Shown here in pieces: positions 6,083 to 12,603 of a DNA stretch of 12,649 nt. The stretch's first letter is position 1. Every line of letters begins with the position of its first letter. The notes beneath the pieces are model-generated. The model was not told the DNA's origin and did no database searches. It saw only the letters and a program-made list of their open reading frames with translations. Made by a program: the position numbers and the translations under genes. Source of the DNA: Oscillospiraceae bacterium (lineage in GTDB: Bacteria; Bacillota; Clostridia; Oscillospirales; Ruminococcaceae); contig CAAGCE010000210.1 in the NCBI GenBank assembly GCA_900768245.1, forward strand, positions 1 through 12,649. The letters run 5' to 3'.

Positions 6083-6778
6083 ATGAATAATTTTTTTACC
6101 GCAGAAATAAGTTCAATAAATCGTGCGGAGGCTCTCCGCTATCTTGCCTGCGGAGATAACAAGCCCGATGAAAAGGTCACCGCACTTATGGACAGATGCG
6201 AAAAAAAGCTTCTGTCCGCAGTTAGCGGAAAATATACATACCGTATTTATGATATAATTTCAAATGACGGTTGTGCTGTTAAGCTTGACGGCTGCACTCT
6301 TGAAATGACAGGACACGATATATGCAGTCATCTCGATGGGTGCAGCAAAGCTGCGCTTATGTGTGCTACCGTAGGTGCGGAGGTGGATAAGCTTATCCGT
6401 CTTGAACAGATTTCCGATATGGCGGAGGCTGTTGTGATAGACGCTATGTCAGGCTGCGCTATCGAAGCCGTATGCGATAAGGCAGAGGAGCAGATACGCA
6501 GCGAATTTCCCGATATGTATATGACTTGGCGTTTTTCGGCAGGCTACGGCGACCTGCCGATAGATATTCAGCGGCAGTTCCTCGAAGTTACCAATGCAGG
6601 ACGTGCTATCGGTCTTTTCAGCAATGAAAATTCCATTCTTACTCCTAAAAAATCCGTTACGGCGGTGATAGGACTTTCGGAAAAGCCTGTTGATAAGAAA
6701 AAGCGCGGCTGTGCAGCGTGTAATTTAAAGGAAACCTGTATTTTCAGAAAAAAGGGGAGCAGATGTACCTATGAATAA
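6083..6778 (+). CDS. Free-standing MetH activation-domain protein
   Basis: 231 residues matching the reactivation domain that is fused to the C-terminus of MetH in E. coli (Pfam PF02965 type; stand-alone homologues exist in Thermotoga and clostridia). It should bind S-adenosylmethionine and support reductive remethylation of oxidised cob(II)alamin. Seen: CATVGAEVDKLIRLEQISDM (94-113), an alpha-helical AVVIDAMSGCAIEAV stretch (116-130), the AdoMet-type motif RFSAGYGDLP (150-159) and SILTPKKSVTAVIGLS (184-199). The tail (210-228) carries Cys210, Cys213, Cys219 and Cys228, C-x2-C-x5-C-x8-C, a possible metal or Fe-S site. The next gene, MetH, lacks this domain and overlaps the 3' end by 8 bp. No good Shine-Dalgarno stands before the ATG at 6083; the TTG at 6080 is the only other start between it and the in-frame TAA at 6071. 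Confidence 0.88.
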   Translation: MNNFFTAEISSINRAEALRYLACGDNKPDEKVTALMDRCEKKLLSAVSGKYTYRIYDIISNDGCAVKLDGCTLEMTGHDICSHLDGCSKAALMCATVGAEVDKLIRLEQISDMAEAVVIDAMSGCAIEAVCDKAEEQIRSEFPDMYMTWRFSAGYGDLPIDIQRQFLEVTNAGRAIGLFSNENSILTPKKSVTAVIGLSEKPVDKKKRGCAACNLKETCIFRKKGSRCTYE

Positions 6779-9152
6779 AAAAGAAAAATTTTACAGCTTG
6801 TTAAACAGCAATGAATTTGTGTTTCTTGACGGTGCAATGGGTACAATGCTTCAGGCAAGCGGTCTTAAAGCAGGGGAAGTTCCCGAGCTTCTCAATCTTG
6901 ATAACCCGGACGCCATCGCAGCGATACACCGTGCATATGTTGACGCAGGTTCGGATATAGTTTATGCCAACACATTCGGCGCAAACGGCTATAAGCTTGA
7001 AGAAACAGGCAAGACCGTTGAAGAAGTCATTTCCGCAGGCATAAACAATGCCCATAAAGCAGTCGACGGAAAGGCTCTCGTTGCACTTGACATAGGTCCT
7101 ATCGGTCAGCTTCTCGAACCGACAGGCACACTTAAATTTGAAGAAGCATACGATTATTTCAAGGAGCAGGTCATTGCAGGCAGGGACGCTGACCTTATTG
7201 TTTTTGAAACAATGACAGACCTTTACGAAATAAAGGCGGCTGTTCTTGCGGCAAAGGAAAATTCCGACCTTCCTATCGTCTGCACAATGACATTTGAAGA
7301 GAACCGCCGAACATTTACCGGCTGTTCGGTTTCATCAATGGCTCTCACATTGGAGGGACTTGGTGTTGATGCAATAGGCGTAAACTGTTCACTCGGTCCC
7401 CGTGAGCTTACTCCCGTAATTGAGGAGCTTTCAAAGTGGACAACTCTGCCGATAGTTGTAAAGCCGAATGCAGGTCTGCCCGACCCTGTTACAAATACAT
7501 ATGATGTAACTCCTGAGGAATTTGCGGAAAGTGCCGCTGAGCTTGTAAAGTTCGGAATAAAGCTTACAGGCGGATGCTGCGGCACAGATCCCGAATTTAT
7601 CCGTGAGCTGAAAGCAAAGCTTTCGGAAATGAAATATACAAAGCCTGATGTTAAGATACCTGCGGCGGTATGCTCAGCCGAAAAAACTGTTGTGATAGAC
7701 CGACCGAGAATTATCGGTGAAAGAATAAATCCAACAGGCAAAAAGCTTTTCAAAGAGGCTCTCAAGCGAGGGGATATTGATTATATTCTGGGACAGGCTA
7801 TTGAGCAGGCTCACGCAGGCGCAGAGATACTTGACGTAAATGTCGGTCTGCCCGATATTGATGAAAAGGCAATGATGGTGCGTACCGTCAAAGCTTTGCA
7901 GGGTATCACGGATCTTCCGCTCCAGCTTGACTCAACTATACCTGAGGTGCTTGAAGCCGCTCTCAGAGTTTATAACGGCAAGCCTATCGTAAACTCAGTA
8001 AACGGCGAAAAAGGCTCTCTTGAAAAAATACTTCCTATCATAAAGAAATACGGTGCTTCTGTTGTAGGTCTGACGCTTGATGAGGGCGGTATCCCGAAAA
8101 CTGCGGATAAACGCTTTGAGATAGCCAAGCGTATTATGGATCGTGCAATGGAAGAGGGCATTGCAAAGCGTGACGTCTATATTGACTGCCTTACTCTTAC
8201 TGCGTCAGCCGAACAGGCGAACGTTATGCAGACAGTAAACGCACTCCACCGTGTTAAAACCGAACTTGGGCTTAAAACAGTCCTCGGTGTGTCAAATATA
8301 TCATTCGGTCTGCCGAACCGTGAGCTTATCAACTGCAACTTCCTGCAGATGGCACTGACGAACGGACTTGACCTGCCAATAATGAACCCGAACGTTGCAT
8401 CAATGACGGGTGCGGTAAGAGCATACCGCCTCCTTGCAAATATCGACGTGAACTCGGTTGAGTTTATCGAGGCATACGGTGCGGAAAAATCACCTGCCGC
8501 AGCTCCCAAGCCCGCACAGCAGAGCAGCAGTGCTCCCGACCTTATGTTTGCCGTTGCCAACGGACTTAAATCGGAGGGCGCAAAGATAACCGAGCAGCTT
8601 CTTGAAACAATGGATTCAATGGAGATCGTCAACAATATGCTTATCCCTGCCCTCGATAAAATAGGCGAGGACTTTGAAAAGGGCAGGATATTCCTGCCGC
8701 AGCTTATTATGTCCGCAGGTGTTGCGCAGGCAGCCTTTGAGGTAATAAGAAACTACCTTATCAAGAAAAACGCAGCACCCGTTGTAAAGGGAAAGGTCGT
8801 TCTTGCAACAGTAAAGGGCGATATTCACGACATCGGCAAAAATATCGTAAAGGTGCTCCTTGAAAATTACGGCTATGAGGTCATCGACCTTGGACGTGAC
8901 GTTGATTATCAGGCGGTAGTCGATGCGGCAATAGAGCATAAGGTAAAGCTTGTGGGACTTTCCGCACTTATGACCACCACACTTGGCTCAATGGAAAAGA
9001 CAATAGAGCTGCTGAGAAAGAACAATGTCGACTGTAAAATAGTCGTAGGCGGAGCGGTGCTTACTCCCGAATATGCCGAAAAGATCGGTGCGGATTTCTA
9101 TGCCAAGGACGCAAAGGAAACCGTTGATATTGCAAAAAAGATATACGGATAA
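6771..9152 (+). CDS. metH: Cobalamin-dependent methionine synthase without activation domain
   Basis: A 793-residue cytoplasmic enzyme that moves a methyl group from 5-methyltetrahydrofolate through cobalamin to homocysteine. Domains in order: homocysteine-binding barrel (about 10-290) with zinc ligands Cys206, Cys269 and Cys270 (GVNCSLGP, GGCCGTD); pterin-binding barrel (about 312-560, IIGERINPTGKKLF, AEILDVNVGLP); an Ala/Pro/Ser linker (571-590); four-helix cap (about 592-670); and the cobalamin-binding Rossmann domain (about 675-793) with the lower-ligand motif GDIHDIGKN, His686. E. coli MetH is about 1227 residues; the missing 400 or so correspond to the activation domain, here supplied by the gene just upstream. 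The start at 6771 follows AAAGGGGAG (6751-6759) and overlaps the upstream stop, suggesting translational coupling. No cobalamin or SAM riboswitch was recognised upstream. Confidence 0.97.
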   Translation: MNKKEKFYSLLNSNEFVFLDGAMGTMLQASGLKAGEVPELLNLDNPDAIAAIHRAYVDAGSDIVYANTFGANGYKLEETGKTVEEVISAGINNAHKAVDGKALVALDIGPIGQLLEPTGTLKFEEAYDYFKEQVIAGRDADLIVFETMTDLYEIKAAVLAAKENSDLPIVCTMTFEENRRTFTGCSVSSMALTLEGLGVDAIGVNCSLGPRELTPVIEELSKWTTLPIVVKPNAGLPDPVTNTYDVTPEEFAESAAELVKFGIKLTGGCCGTDPEFIRELKAKLSEMKYTKPDVKIPAAVCSAEKTVVIDRPRIIGERINPTGKKLFKEALKRGDIDYILGQAIEQAHAGAEILDVNVGLPDIDEKAMMVRTVKALQGITDLPLQLDSTIPEVLEAALRVYNGKPIVNSVNGEKGSLEKILPIIKKYGASVVGLTLDEGGIPKTADKRFEIAKRIMDRAMEEGIAKRDVYIDCLTLTASAEQANVMQTVNALHRVKTELGLKTVLGVSNISFGLPNRELINCNFLQMALTNGLDLPIMNPNVASMTGAVRAYRLLANIDVNSVEFIEAYGAEKSPAAAPKPAQQSSSAPDLMFAVANGLKSEGAKITEQLLETMDSMEIVNNMLIPALDKIGEDFEKGRIFLPQLIMSAGVAQAAFEVIRNYLIKKNAAPVVKGKVVLATVKGDIHDIGKNIVKVLLENYGYEVIDLGRDVDYQAVVDAAIEHKVKLVGLSALMTTTLGSMEKTIELLRKNNVDCKIVVGGAVLTPEYAEKIGADFYAKDAKETVDIAKKIYG

Positions 9153-9166
9153 TAACAAGAAAACTA

Positions 9167-9229
9167 AAGATCCCGAACCAATGTAAATAGCAAAGGTTCG
9201 GGATCTTGTTTTGTTTTTTATTTTTTTTG
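9167..9229. terminator. Strong terminator of the metH operon, probably bidirectional
   Basis: AAGATCCCGAACC (9167-9179) pairs perfectly with GGTTCGGGATCTT (9195-9207), a 13-bp stem, followed by a long T-rich tail to 9228. On the - strand the same stem is followed by TAGTTTTCTTG, so it may also stop transcripts of the phosphofructokinase gene, whose stop lies about 130 bp away. Confidence 0.93.
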
Positions 9230-9281
9230 GGGGGACGGCGGCTGTTTGCTGTATTCGCAGGACGGCGTGAACGCTGCCGCC
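9222..9281. repeat. G-rich post-terminator element, copy A
   Basis: A T-run passes directly into GGGGGGACGGCGGCT (9229-9243); GGCGGC (9237-9242) can pair with GCCGCC (9276-9281) across 33 nt. Copy B at 12374-12431 has the same layout after another terminator. The rest of the spacer up to 9335 holds a small CGCAG-CTTGC-CTGCG hairpin and no gene. Confidence 0.55.
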
Positions 9282-9335
9282 TAAGGAGGGGTTCCGCAGC
9301 TTGCCTGCGAGGTCTTTAATGCGCCGCTTTCATTG

Positions 9336-10556
9336 TTATTGGTCGAGTCTGAAATGAACAGGAATGCCGTTTCTGTATTCAATGTCAAGCTCACCCTGAA
9401 TGAGAGGAAGAAAATAATTAAGAGCGTCAGTCGTAACATTGTTGTGAGCGTCATTTATCCATTCGATAGGGAATTTCTTTTCCTTGTTTGCAATGCCCTT
9501 GATGTCGGAGGTGAGAATATCAACACGGTATGGATTGTTGCTGATGCGGTGGAATATCATCATTTTTCCGCTTTCACCGTTAAGTGCGGCGGAAACGGCA
9601 GCCTTGCCTATCTGTTCAGCCTCGGTTATGTCAGTGAGCGAGGCAATGTGGGAGCTGCATCGCTGCATAACGTTGAGCTCTATGGAACGTACCTTGCAGC
9701 CGATATTTGCACCCGTAACATTTTCAAGGTATTTGCCTATGCCCGAAAGATATTTATGACCGAATGCATCGGTAAGCTCGGAGGAAAAGCCTGTTTCATA
9801 TGCCTTGTCGTTGCATTTGACACCTTCTGAAACGGCGATGATAACAGCCTTGTATTTTTTCTGTGCTTCCTTGATGTCAGCGAGGAATTTTTCAATGGAG
9901 AACTCCACTTCGGGTAGATATATCATATGGGGAGCAGGTTCACCGTTGGCTCTCAGTACGCAGGAAGAAGCTGTGAGCCAGCCTGCATCACGTCCCATTA
10001 TCTCAACAATGGTAACTGACGGAATGGAATAAACACGGCTGTCACGGATTATTTCCTGAAGTGATGTTGCAACATACTTTGCGGCAGAGCCGAATCCGGG
10101 GGTATGGTCGGTGTTCATAACGTCATTGTCGATAGTTTTCGGCACACCGATTATTTTTATGTCTATGCCGACTTCTCTGAAATAAGCGTCAAGCTTCATT
10201 ACGGTGTCCATGGAGTCGTTTCCGCCAATGTAGAAAAAGGCTTTTATGTTGTGACGGCGGAAGGTCTCCGCAATTTTTTCGTAGTCCGAGCTGTCGTCGG
10301 CATAATTTTTCAGCTTATATCGGCAGGAGCCGAGGATCGTTGACGGTGTTTTTTTCAGAAGCTCTCTGTCATAATCGGACGTGAGAATTTTGCGCAGGTC
10401 GATGATATTGTCATTTATGATACCCTCAATACCGTTTATTGAGCCGTATATGCAGTCTATTTCGCTGCATTCGGCTGCGCCTGCAAATACTCCTGCAAGT
10501 GATGAATTTATTGCGGCAGTAGGACCGCCTGACTGTGCAACAGCAATATTAAACAT
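9336..10556 (-). CDS. pfp: 6-phosphofructokinase, pyrophosphate-dependent type
   Basis: A 406-residue cytoplasmic glycolytic enzyme interconverting fructose 6-phosphate and fructose 1,6-bisphosphate. The opening IAVAQSGGPTAAINSSL (4-20) is the phosphate-donor loop. The donor is read from two positions: ATP enzymes have GGDGS and G-TIDND, while here it is GGNDS (111-115) and PKTIDNDV (139-146). Asp114 and Lys140 are the established marks of pyrophosphate use, which makes the step reversible. Asp143 is the catalytic base; EIMGRDAGW (185-193) and SEGV (243-246) complete the sugar-phosphate site. Asn113 replaces the usual aspartate. At about 406 residues it exceeds the 320 of bacterial ATP enzymes, as pyrophosphate types do. 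The ATG at 10556 is firm: an in-frame stop lies 9 nt upstream and the conserved N-terminus begins at once. It is divergent from pyruvate kinase. Confidence 0.92.
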   Translation of the reverse strand: MFNIAVAQSGGPTAAINSSLAGVFAGAAECSEIDCIYGSINGIEGIINDNIIDLRKILTSDYDRELLKKTPSTILGSCRYKLKNYADDSSDYEKIAETFRRHNIKAFFYIGGNDSMDTVMKLDAYFREVGIDIKIIGVPKTIDNDVMNTDHTPGFGSAAKYVATSLQEIIRDSRVYSIPSVTIVEIMGRDAGWLTASSCVLRANGEPAPHMIYLPEVEFSIEKFLADIKEAQKKYKAVIIAVSEGVKCNDKAYETGFSSELTDAFGHKYLSGIGKYLENVTGANIGCKVRSIELNVMQRCSSHIASLTDITEAEQIGKAAVSAALNGESGKMMIFHRISNNPYRVDILTSDIKGIANKEKKFPIEWINDAHNNVTTDALNYFLPLIQGELDIEYRNGIPVHFRLDQ

Positions 10557-10591
10557 AATTTCTTATTCCCTAAGGAATAAAGCCTCCCTCC
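10557..10591 (-). promoter_or_regulatory. Split ribosome binding site with a hairpin between SD and start
   Basis: On the - strand, GGAGGGAGG (complement of 10583-10591) lies 26 nt before the start codon, too far for normal use. Between them TTATTCC and GGAATAA (complement of 10563-10580) form a perfect 7-bp stem with a 4-nt loop. If it folds, the effective SD-to-ATG spacing drops to 8 nt. A weak AGGGA inside the hairpin is the only nearer SD. Confidence 0.6.
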
Positions 10592-10607
10592 GATGTGTTC
10601 TTTTTAT

Positions 10608-10613
10608 ATTATA
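10608..10613 (-). promoter_or_regulatory. Probable -10 box of the phosphofructokinase gene
   Basis: TATAAT on the - strand (complement of 10608-10613), placing the transcript start near 10601 and giving a leader of about 45 nt that begins just before the strong SD. No good -35 box stands at 16-18 nt; TTGATA is present but 24 nt away. Confidence 0.45.
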
Positions 10614-10702
10614 ACATTATTGTATACACTTTTTCTATATCAAAACTGACGGTATTGCCGTGCGATTTAAAGACTATTTAGCTGTATTTGTGCAGTAAAG
10701 GA

Positions 10703-10749
10703 TTACAAAACGCCGCTTACGGGCATATTGTTTTTAAGGCGTTTTGTAA
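10703..10749. repeat. Perfect 12-bp inverted repeat in the PFK-pyruvate kinase spacer
   Basis: TTACAAAACGCC (10703-10714) and GGCGTTTTGTAA (10738-10749) pair perfectly around a 23-nt loop. No T-tract follows and no gene ends here, so it is not a terminator. It lies between the predicted start of the leftward transcript (near 10601) and the rightward -35 box (10811), in neither mRNA. It could be a DNA-level site or a repeat. The rest of the 321-bp spacer is AT-rich and holds only the promoters listed. Confidence 0.55.
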
Positions 10750-10810
10750 GTACATATAGTTTTGTCTTAATAAATATATTTTATGTTGTTAATAATGTGC
10801 ATTGAATTTT

Positions 10811-10838
10811 TTGACATTTTAGGTTAAAATGGTATTAT
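10811..10838 (+). promoter_or_regulatory. Promoter of pyruvate kinase
   Basis: Consensus TTGACA (10811-10816), 16-nt spacer, TATTAT (10833-10838). Transcription should start near 10845, leaving a 33-nt AT-rich leader with AAAGGGG (10864-10870) before the ATG. Confidence 0.8.
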
Positions 10839-10877
10839 GGCATAGAATTTAAATATTTTAAATAAAGGGGTTTGTTT

Positions 10878-12299
10878 ATGAGAAAAACAAAGATCGTCTG
10901 CACAATAGGTCCTGCAACAGACGACGATAAAGTTATGCGTGAAATGATGCTTGCAGGTATGAATGTTGCAAGATTCAACTTTTCCCATGGCGACTACGAA
11001 ATGCACAAAAGACGTTTTGAGCAGGTAGTAAGACTTCGTAATGAATTAAAACTTCCTATCGCAACAATGCTTGATACAAAAGGACCTGAGATACGTCTCG
11101 GAAAATTTGTCGATGACAAGCCTGTTGTTATCAAGGACGGTGACACATACACTCTTACAACAGTTGAATGTGAGTGTACAGCACAAAAAGCCTGCATCTC
11201 ATTCAAGGGACTTCCTCACGATGTTACTGTCGGAACGACTATCCTTATCAACGACGGTGTTATCGAACTCCGTGCCGAAAAAATAACAGATACCGATATT
11301 GTCTGCACAGTTATCAACGGCGGAACTCTTTCCAATAACAAGGGTATCAATGTTCCGGGCGTTGAGCTTTCAATGCCATATCTCTCCGAGCGTGATATGA
11401 GTGACCTTGAATTCGGCTCAAAAATGGGCTATGACTTCATTGCCGCTTCATTCGTAAGAAGCTCGGCAGATATAAATTACCTTAAAAAATTCACAAAGAG
11501 CCTCGGCTGGACAACTCCGAGGATCATTGCCAAAATAGAAAATATGGACGGCGTAAACAATATCGATGAGATAATCGACGCTGCCGACGGCATTATGGTC
11601 GCAAGAGGCGATATGGGCGTTGAGATCCCGTTTGAGCAGATACCCGCTATCCAGAAGGAGATAATCGCAAAGGGCTATATGGCAGGCAAGCAGGTCATCA
11701 CAGCTACACAGATGCTGGAATCAATGATAACAAACCCACGTCCTACCCGTGCCGAAATAACGGACGTTGCAAATGCTATCTATGACGGCACTTCCGCTAT
11801 TATGCTCTCAGGTGAAACAGCCGCAGGCAAGCACCCTGTTGAAGCCGTAAAAACAATGGCACTTATCGCAGAGACCACAGAAAAGGATATTAACTATATC
11901 TCACGTCTTTCAAAGCGTCCTGTTTCAATAGTAAAGAACCTTACAAACGCTATTTCCCATGCCGCAGTAACAACTGCCCACGACATCGGAGCAAAGGCTG
12001 TCATCACAGTAACAAAGTCAGGTTCAACAGCAAGAAACCTTTCAAAATTCCGTCCGTCCTGTATGATAATCGGCTGTACTCCTAACGAAACGGTTCTCCG
12101 TCAGATGAGCCTCAGCTGGGGTGTTGCACCTGTAATGATGGACGAAAAGGAAAACACGGACGAACTCTTTGAGAGCGCAATAAACGCAGCAGTTGAGCAC
12201 GGTCTTCTTGAATCGGGCGATGTTGCCGTTATTACAGCAGGTATCCCACTCGGTATCGCAGGCAACACCAATATGCTCAAGGTCGCTGAAATACACTAA
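10878..12299 (+). CDS. pyk: Pyruvate kinase
   Basis: A 473-residue cytoplasmic enzyme making pyruvate and ATP from phosphoenolpyruvate and ADP. MRKTKIVCTIGPA opens the A domain; NFSHG (34-38), MLDTKGPEIR (64-73), the IAKIEN active-site strand with catalytic Lys219 and metal ligand Glu221, ARGDMGVEIP with metal ligand Asp245, and ITATQMLESM (274-283) follow. The B domain is about 72-168. The C (allosteric) domain is about 345-473, with TKSGSTARNLS (379-389) and the closing GNTNMLKV. Length matches the E. coli type (470); it lacks the extra C-terminal PEP-utiliser-like domain of the roughly 585-residue Bacillus enzymes. The start at 10878 follows AAAGGGG by 7 nt; an in-frame TTG at 10872 is rejected because it abuts the ribosome site. 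It is monocistronic, with a strong promoter and terminator. Confidence 0.97.
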   Translation: MRKTKIVCTIGPATDDDKVMREMMLAGMNVARFNFSHGDYEMHKRRFEQVVRLRNELKLPIATMLDTKGPEIRLGKFVDDKPVVIKDGDTYTLTTVECECTAQKACISFKGLPHDVTVGTTILINDGVIELRAEKITDTDIVCTVINGGTLSNNKGINVPGVELSMPYLSERDMSDLEFGSKMGYDFIAASFVRSSADINYLKKFTKSLGWTTPRIIAKIENMDGVNNIDEIIDAADGIMVARGDMGVEIPFEQIPAIQKEIIAKGYMAGKQVITATQMLESMITNPRPTRAEITDVANAIYDGTSAIMLSGETAAGKHPVEAVKTMALIAETTEKDINYISRLSKRPVSIVKNLTNAISHAAVTTAHDIGAKAVITVTKSGSTARNLSKFRPSCMIIGCTPNETVLRQMSLSWGVAPVMMDEKENTDELFESAINAAVEHGLLESGDVAVITAGIPLGIAGNTNMLKVAEIH

Positions 12300-12340
12300 G
12301 TACGTCAGACGTAATAAAAGCAAATATCCGACCCGTAATA

Positions 12341-12380
12341 AAAGGAACAGTTTTCAAAGGCTGTTCCTTTTTTATTTTTT
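12341..12380 (+). terminator. Terminator of pyruvate kinase
   Basis: AAAGGAACAG (12341-12350) pairs perfectly with CTGTTCCTTT (12361-12370), followed by TTTATTTTTT. Before it lie a TACGTC-A-GACGTA inverted repeat (12301-12313) and two direct copies of CGTAATAAAAG (12310-12320 and 12334-12344). Confidence 0.93.
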
Positions 12381-12431
12381 GGGGGACGGCGGCTTTGAAA
12401 TTTGCTTAAAAAATAAGATCCTGTTGCCGCC
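12374..12431. repeat. G-rich post-terminator element, copy B
   Basis: The terminator T-run passes into GGGGGACGGCGGCT (12381-12394); GGCGGC (12388-12393) can pair with GCCGCC (12426-12431) across 32 nt. Copy A at 9222-9281 has the same order and almost the same spacing, while the loop sequences differ. Apart from this, the terminator and the promoters described, the 302-bp gap from 12300 to 12601 holds no gene. Confidence 0.55.
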
Positions 12432-12490
12432 GCGTTGATAGTTTGGTTTAAAAATAATGCAATCCTGCACACCATTTTACCCTTGCAGTA

Positions 12491-12499
12491 TGCTATAAT
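12491..12499 (+). promoter_or_regulatory. Possible extended -10 promoter
   Basis: TGCTATAAT (12491-12499) matches the extended -10 consensus TGnTATAAT, but no -35 box is found 16-18 nt upstream. It would be an upstream promoter for the gene starting near 12602. Confidence 0.3.
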
Positions 12500-12533
12500 G
12501 TTAACAAAAAGCAAATTATATTTTGAATTTGTA

Positions 12534-12562
12534 TTGATATATCAAGCTTGATATGTTATAAT
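12534..12562 (+). promoter_or_regulatory. Promoter overlapped by nested palindromes (probable operator)
   Basis: TTGATA (12534-12539), 17-nt spacer, TATAAT (12557-12562). The -35 box and spacer carry a perfect 12-bp palindrome TTGATATATCAA (12534-12545) overlapping a perfect 16-bp palindrome ATATCAAGCTTGATAT (12539-12554), giving three alternating TTGATAT half-sites. A dimeric repressor bound here would block RNA polymerase. The regulator is not identified. Confidence 0.7.
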
Positions 12563-12603
12563 TAATGAAAAAATAGCATATTAAGGCAAAAGAGGTGAGC
12601 AAT

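Noticed and set aside
7223..7765. 180-codon reverse-strand open frame inside metH, the longest antisense frame
   Set aside because: It lies wholly inside the well-conserved MetH coding region, is low in complexity (Ser, Phe, Ile rich) and has no visible ribosome site; it is a by-product of codon bias.
9336..10556. Calling this an ATP-dependent phosphofructokinase (pfkA)
   Set aside because: The two donor-specifying positions are Asp (GGNDS) and Lys (PKTIDND), the pyrophosphate pattern.
10703..10749. Rho-independent terminator
   Set aside because: No T-tract follows on either strand and no gene ends nearby.
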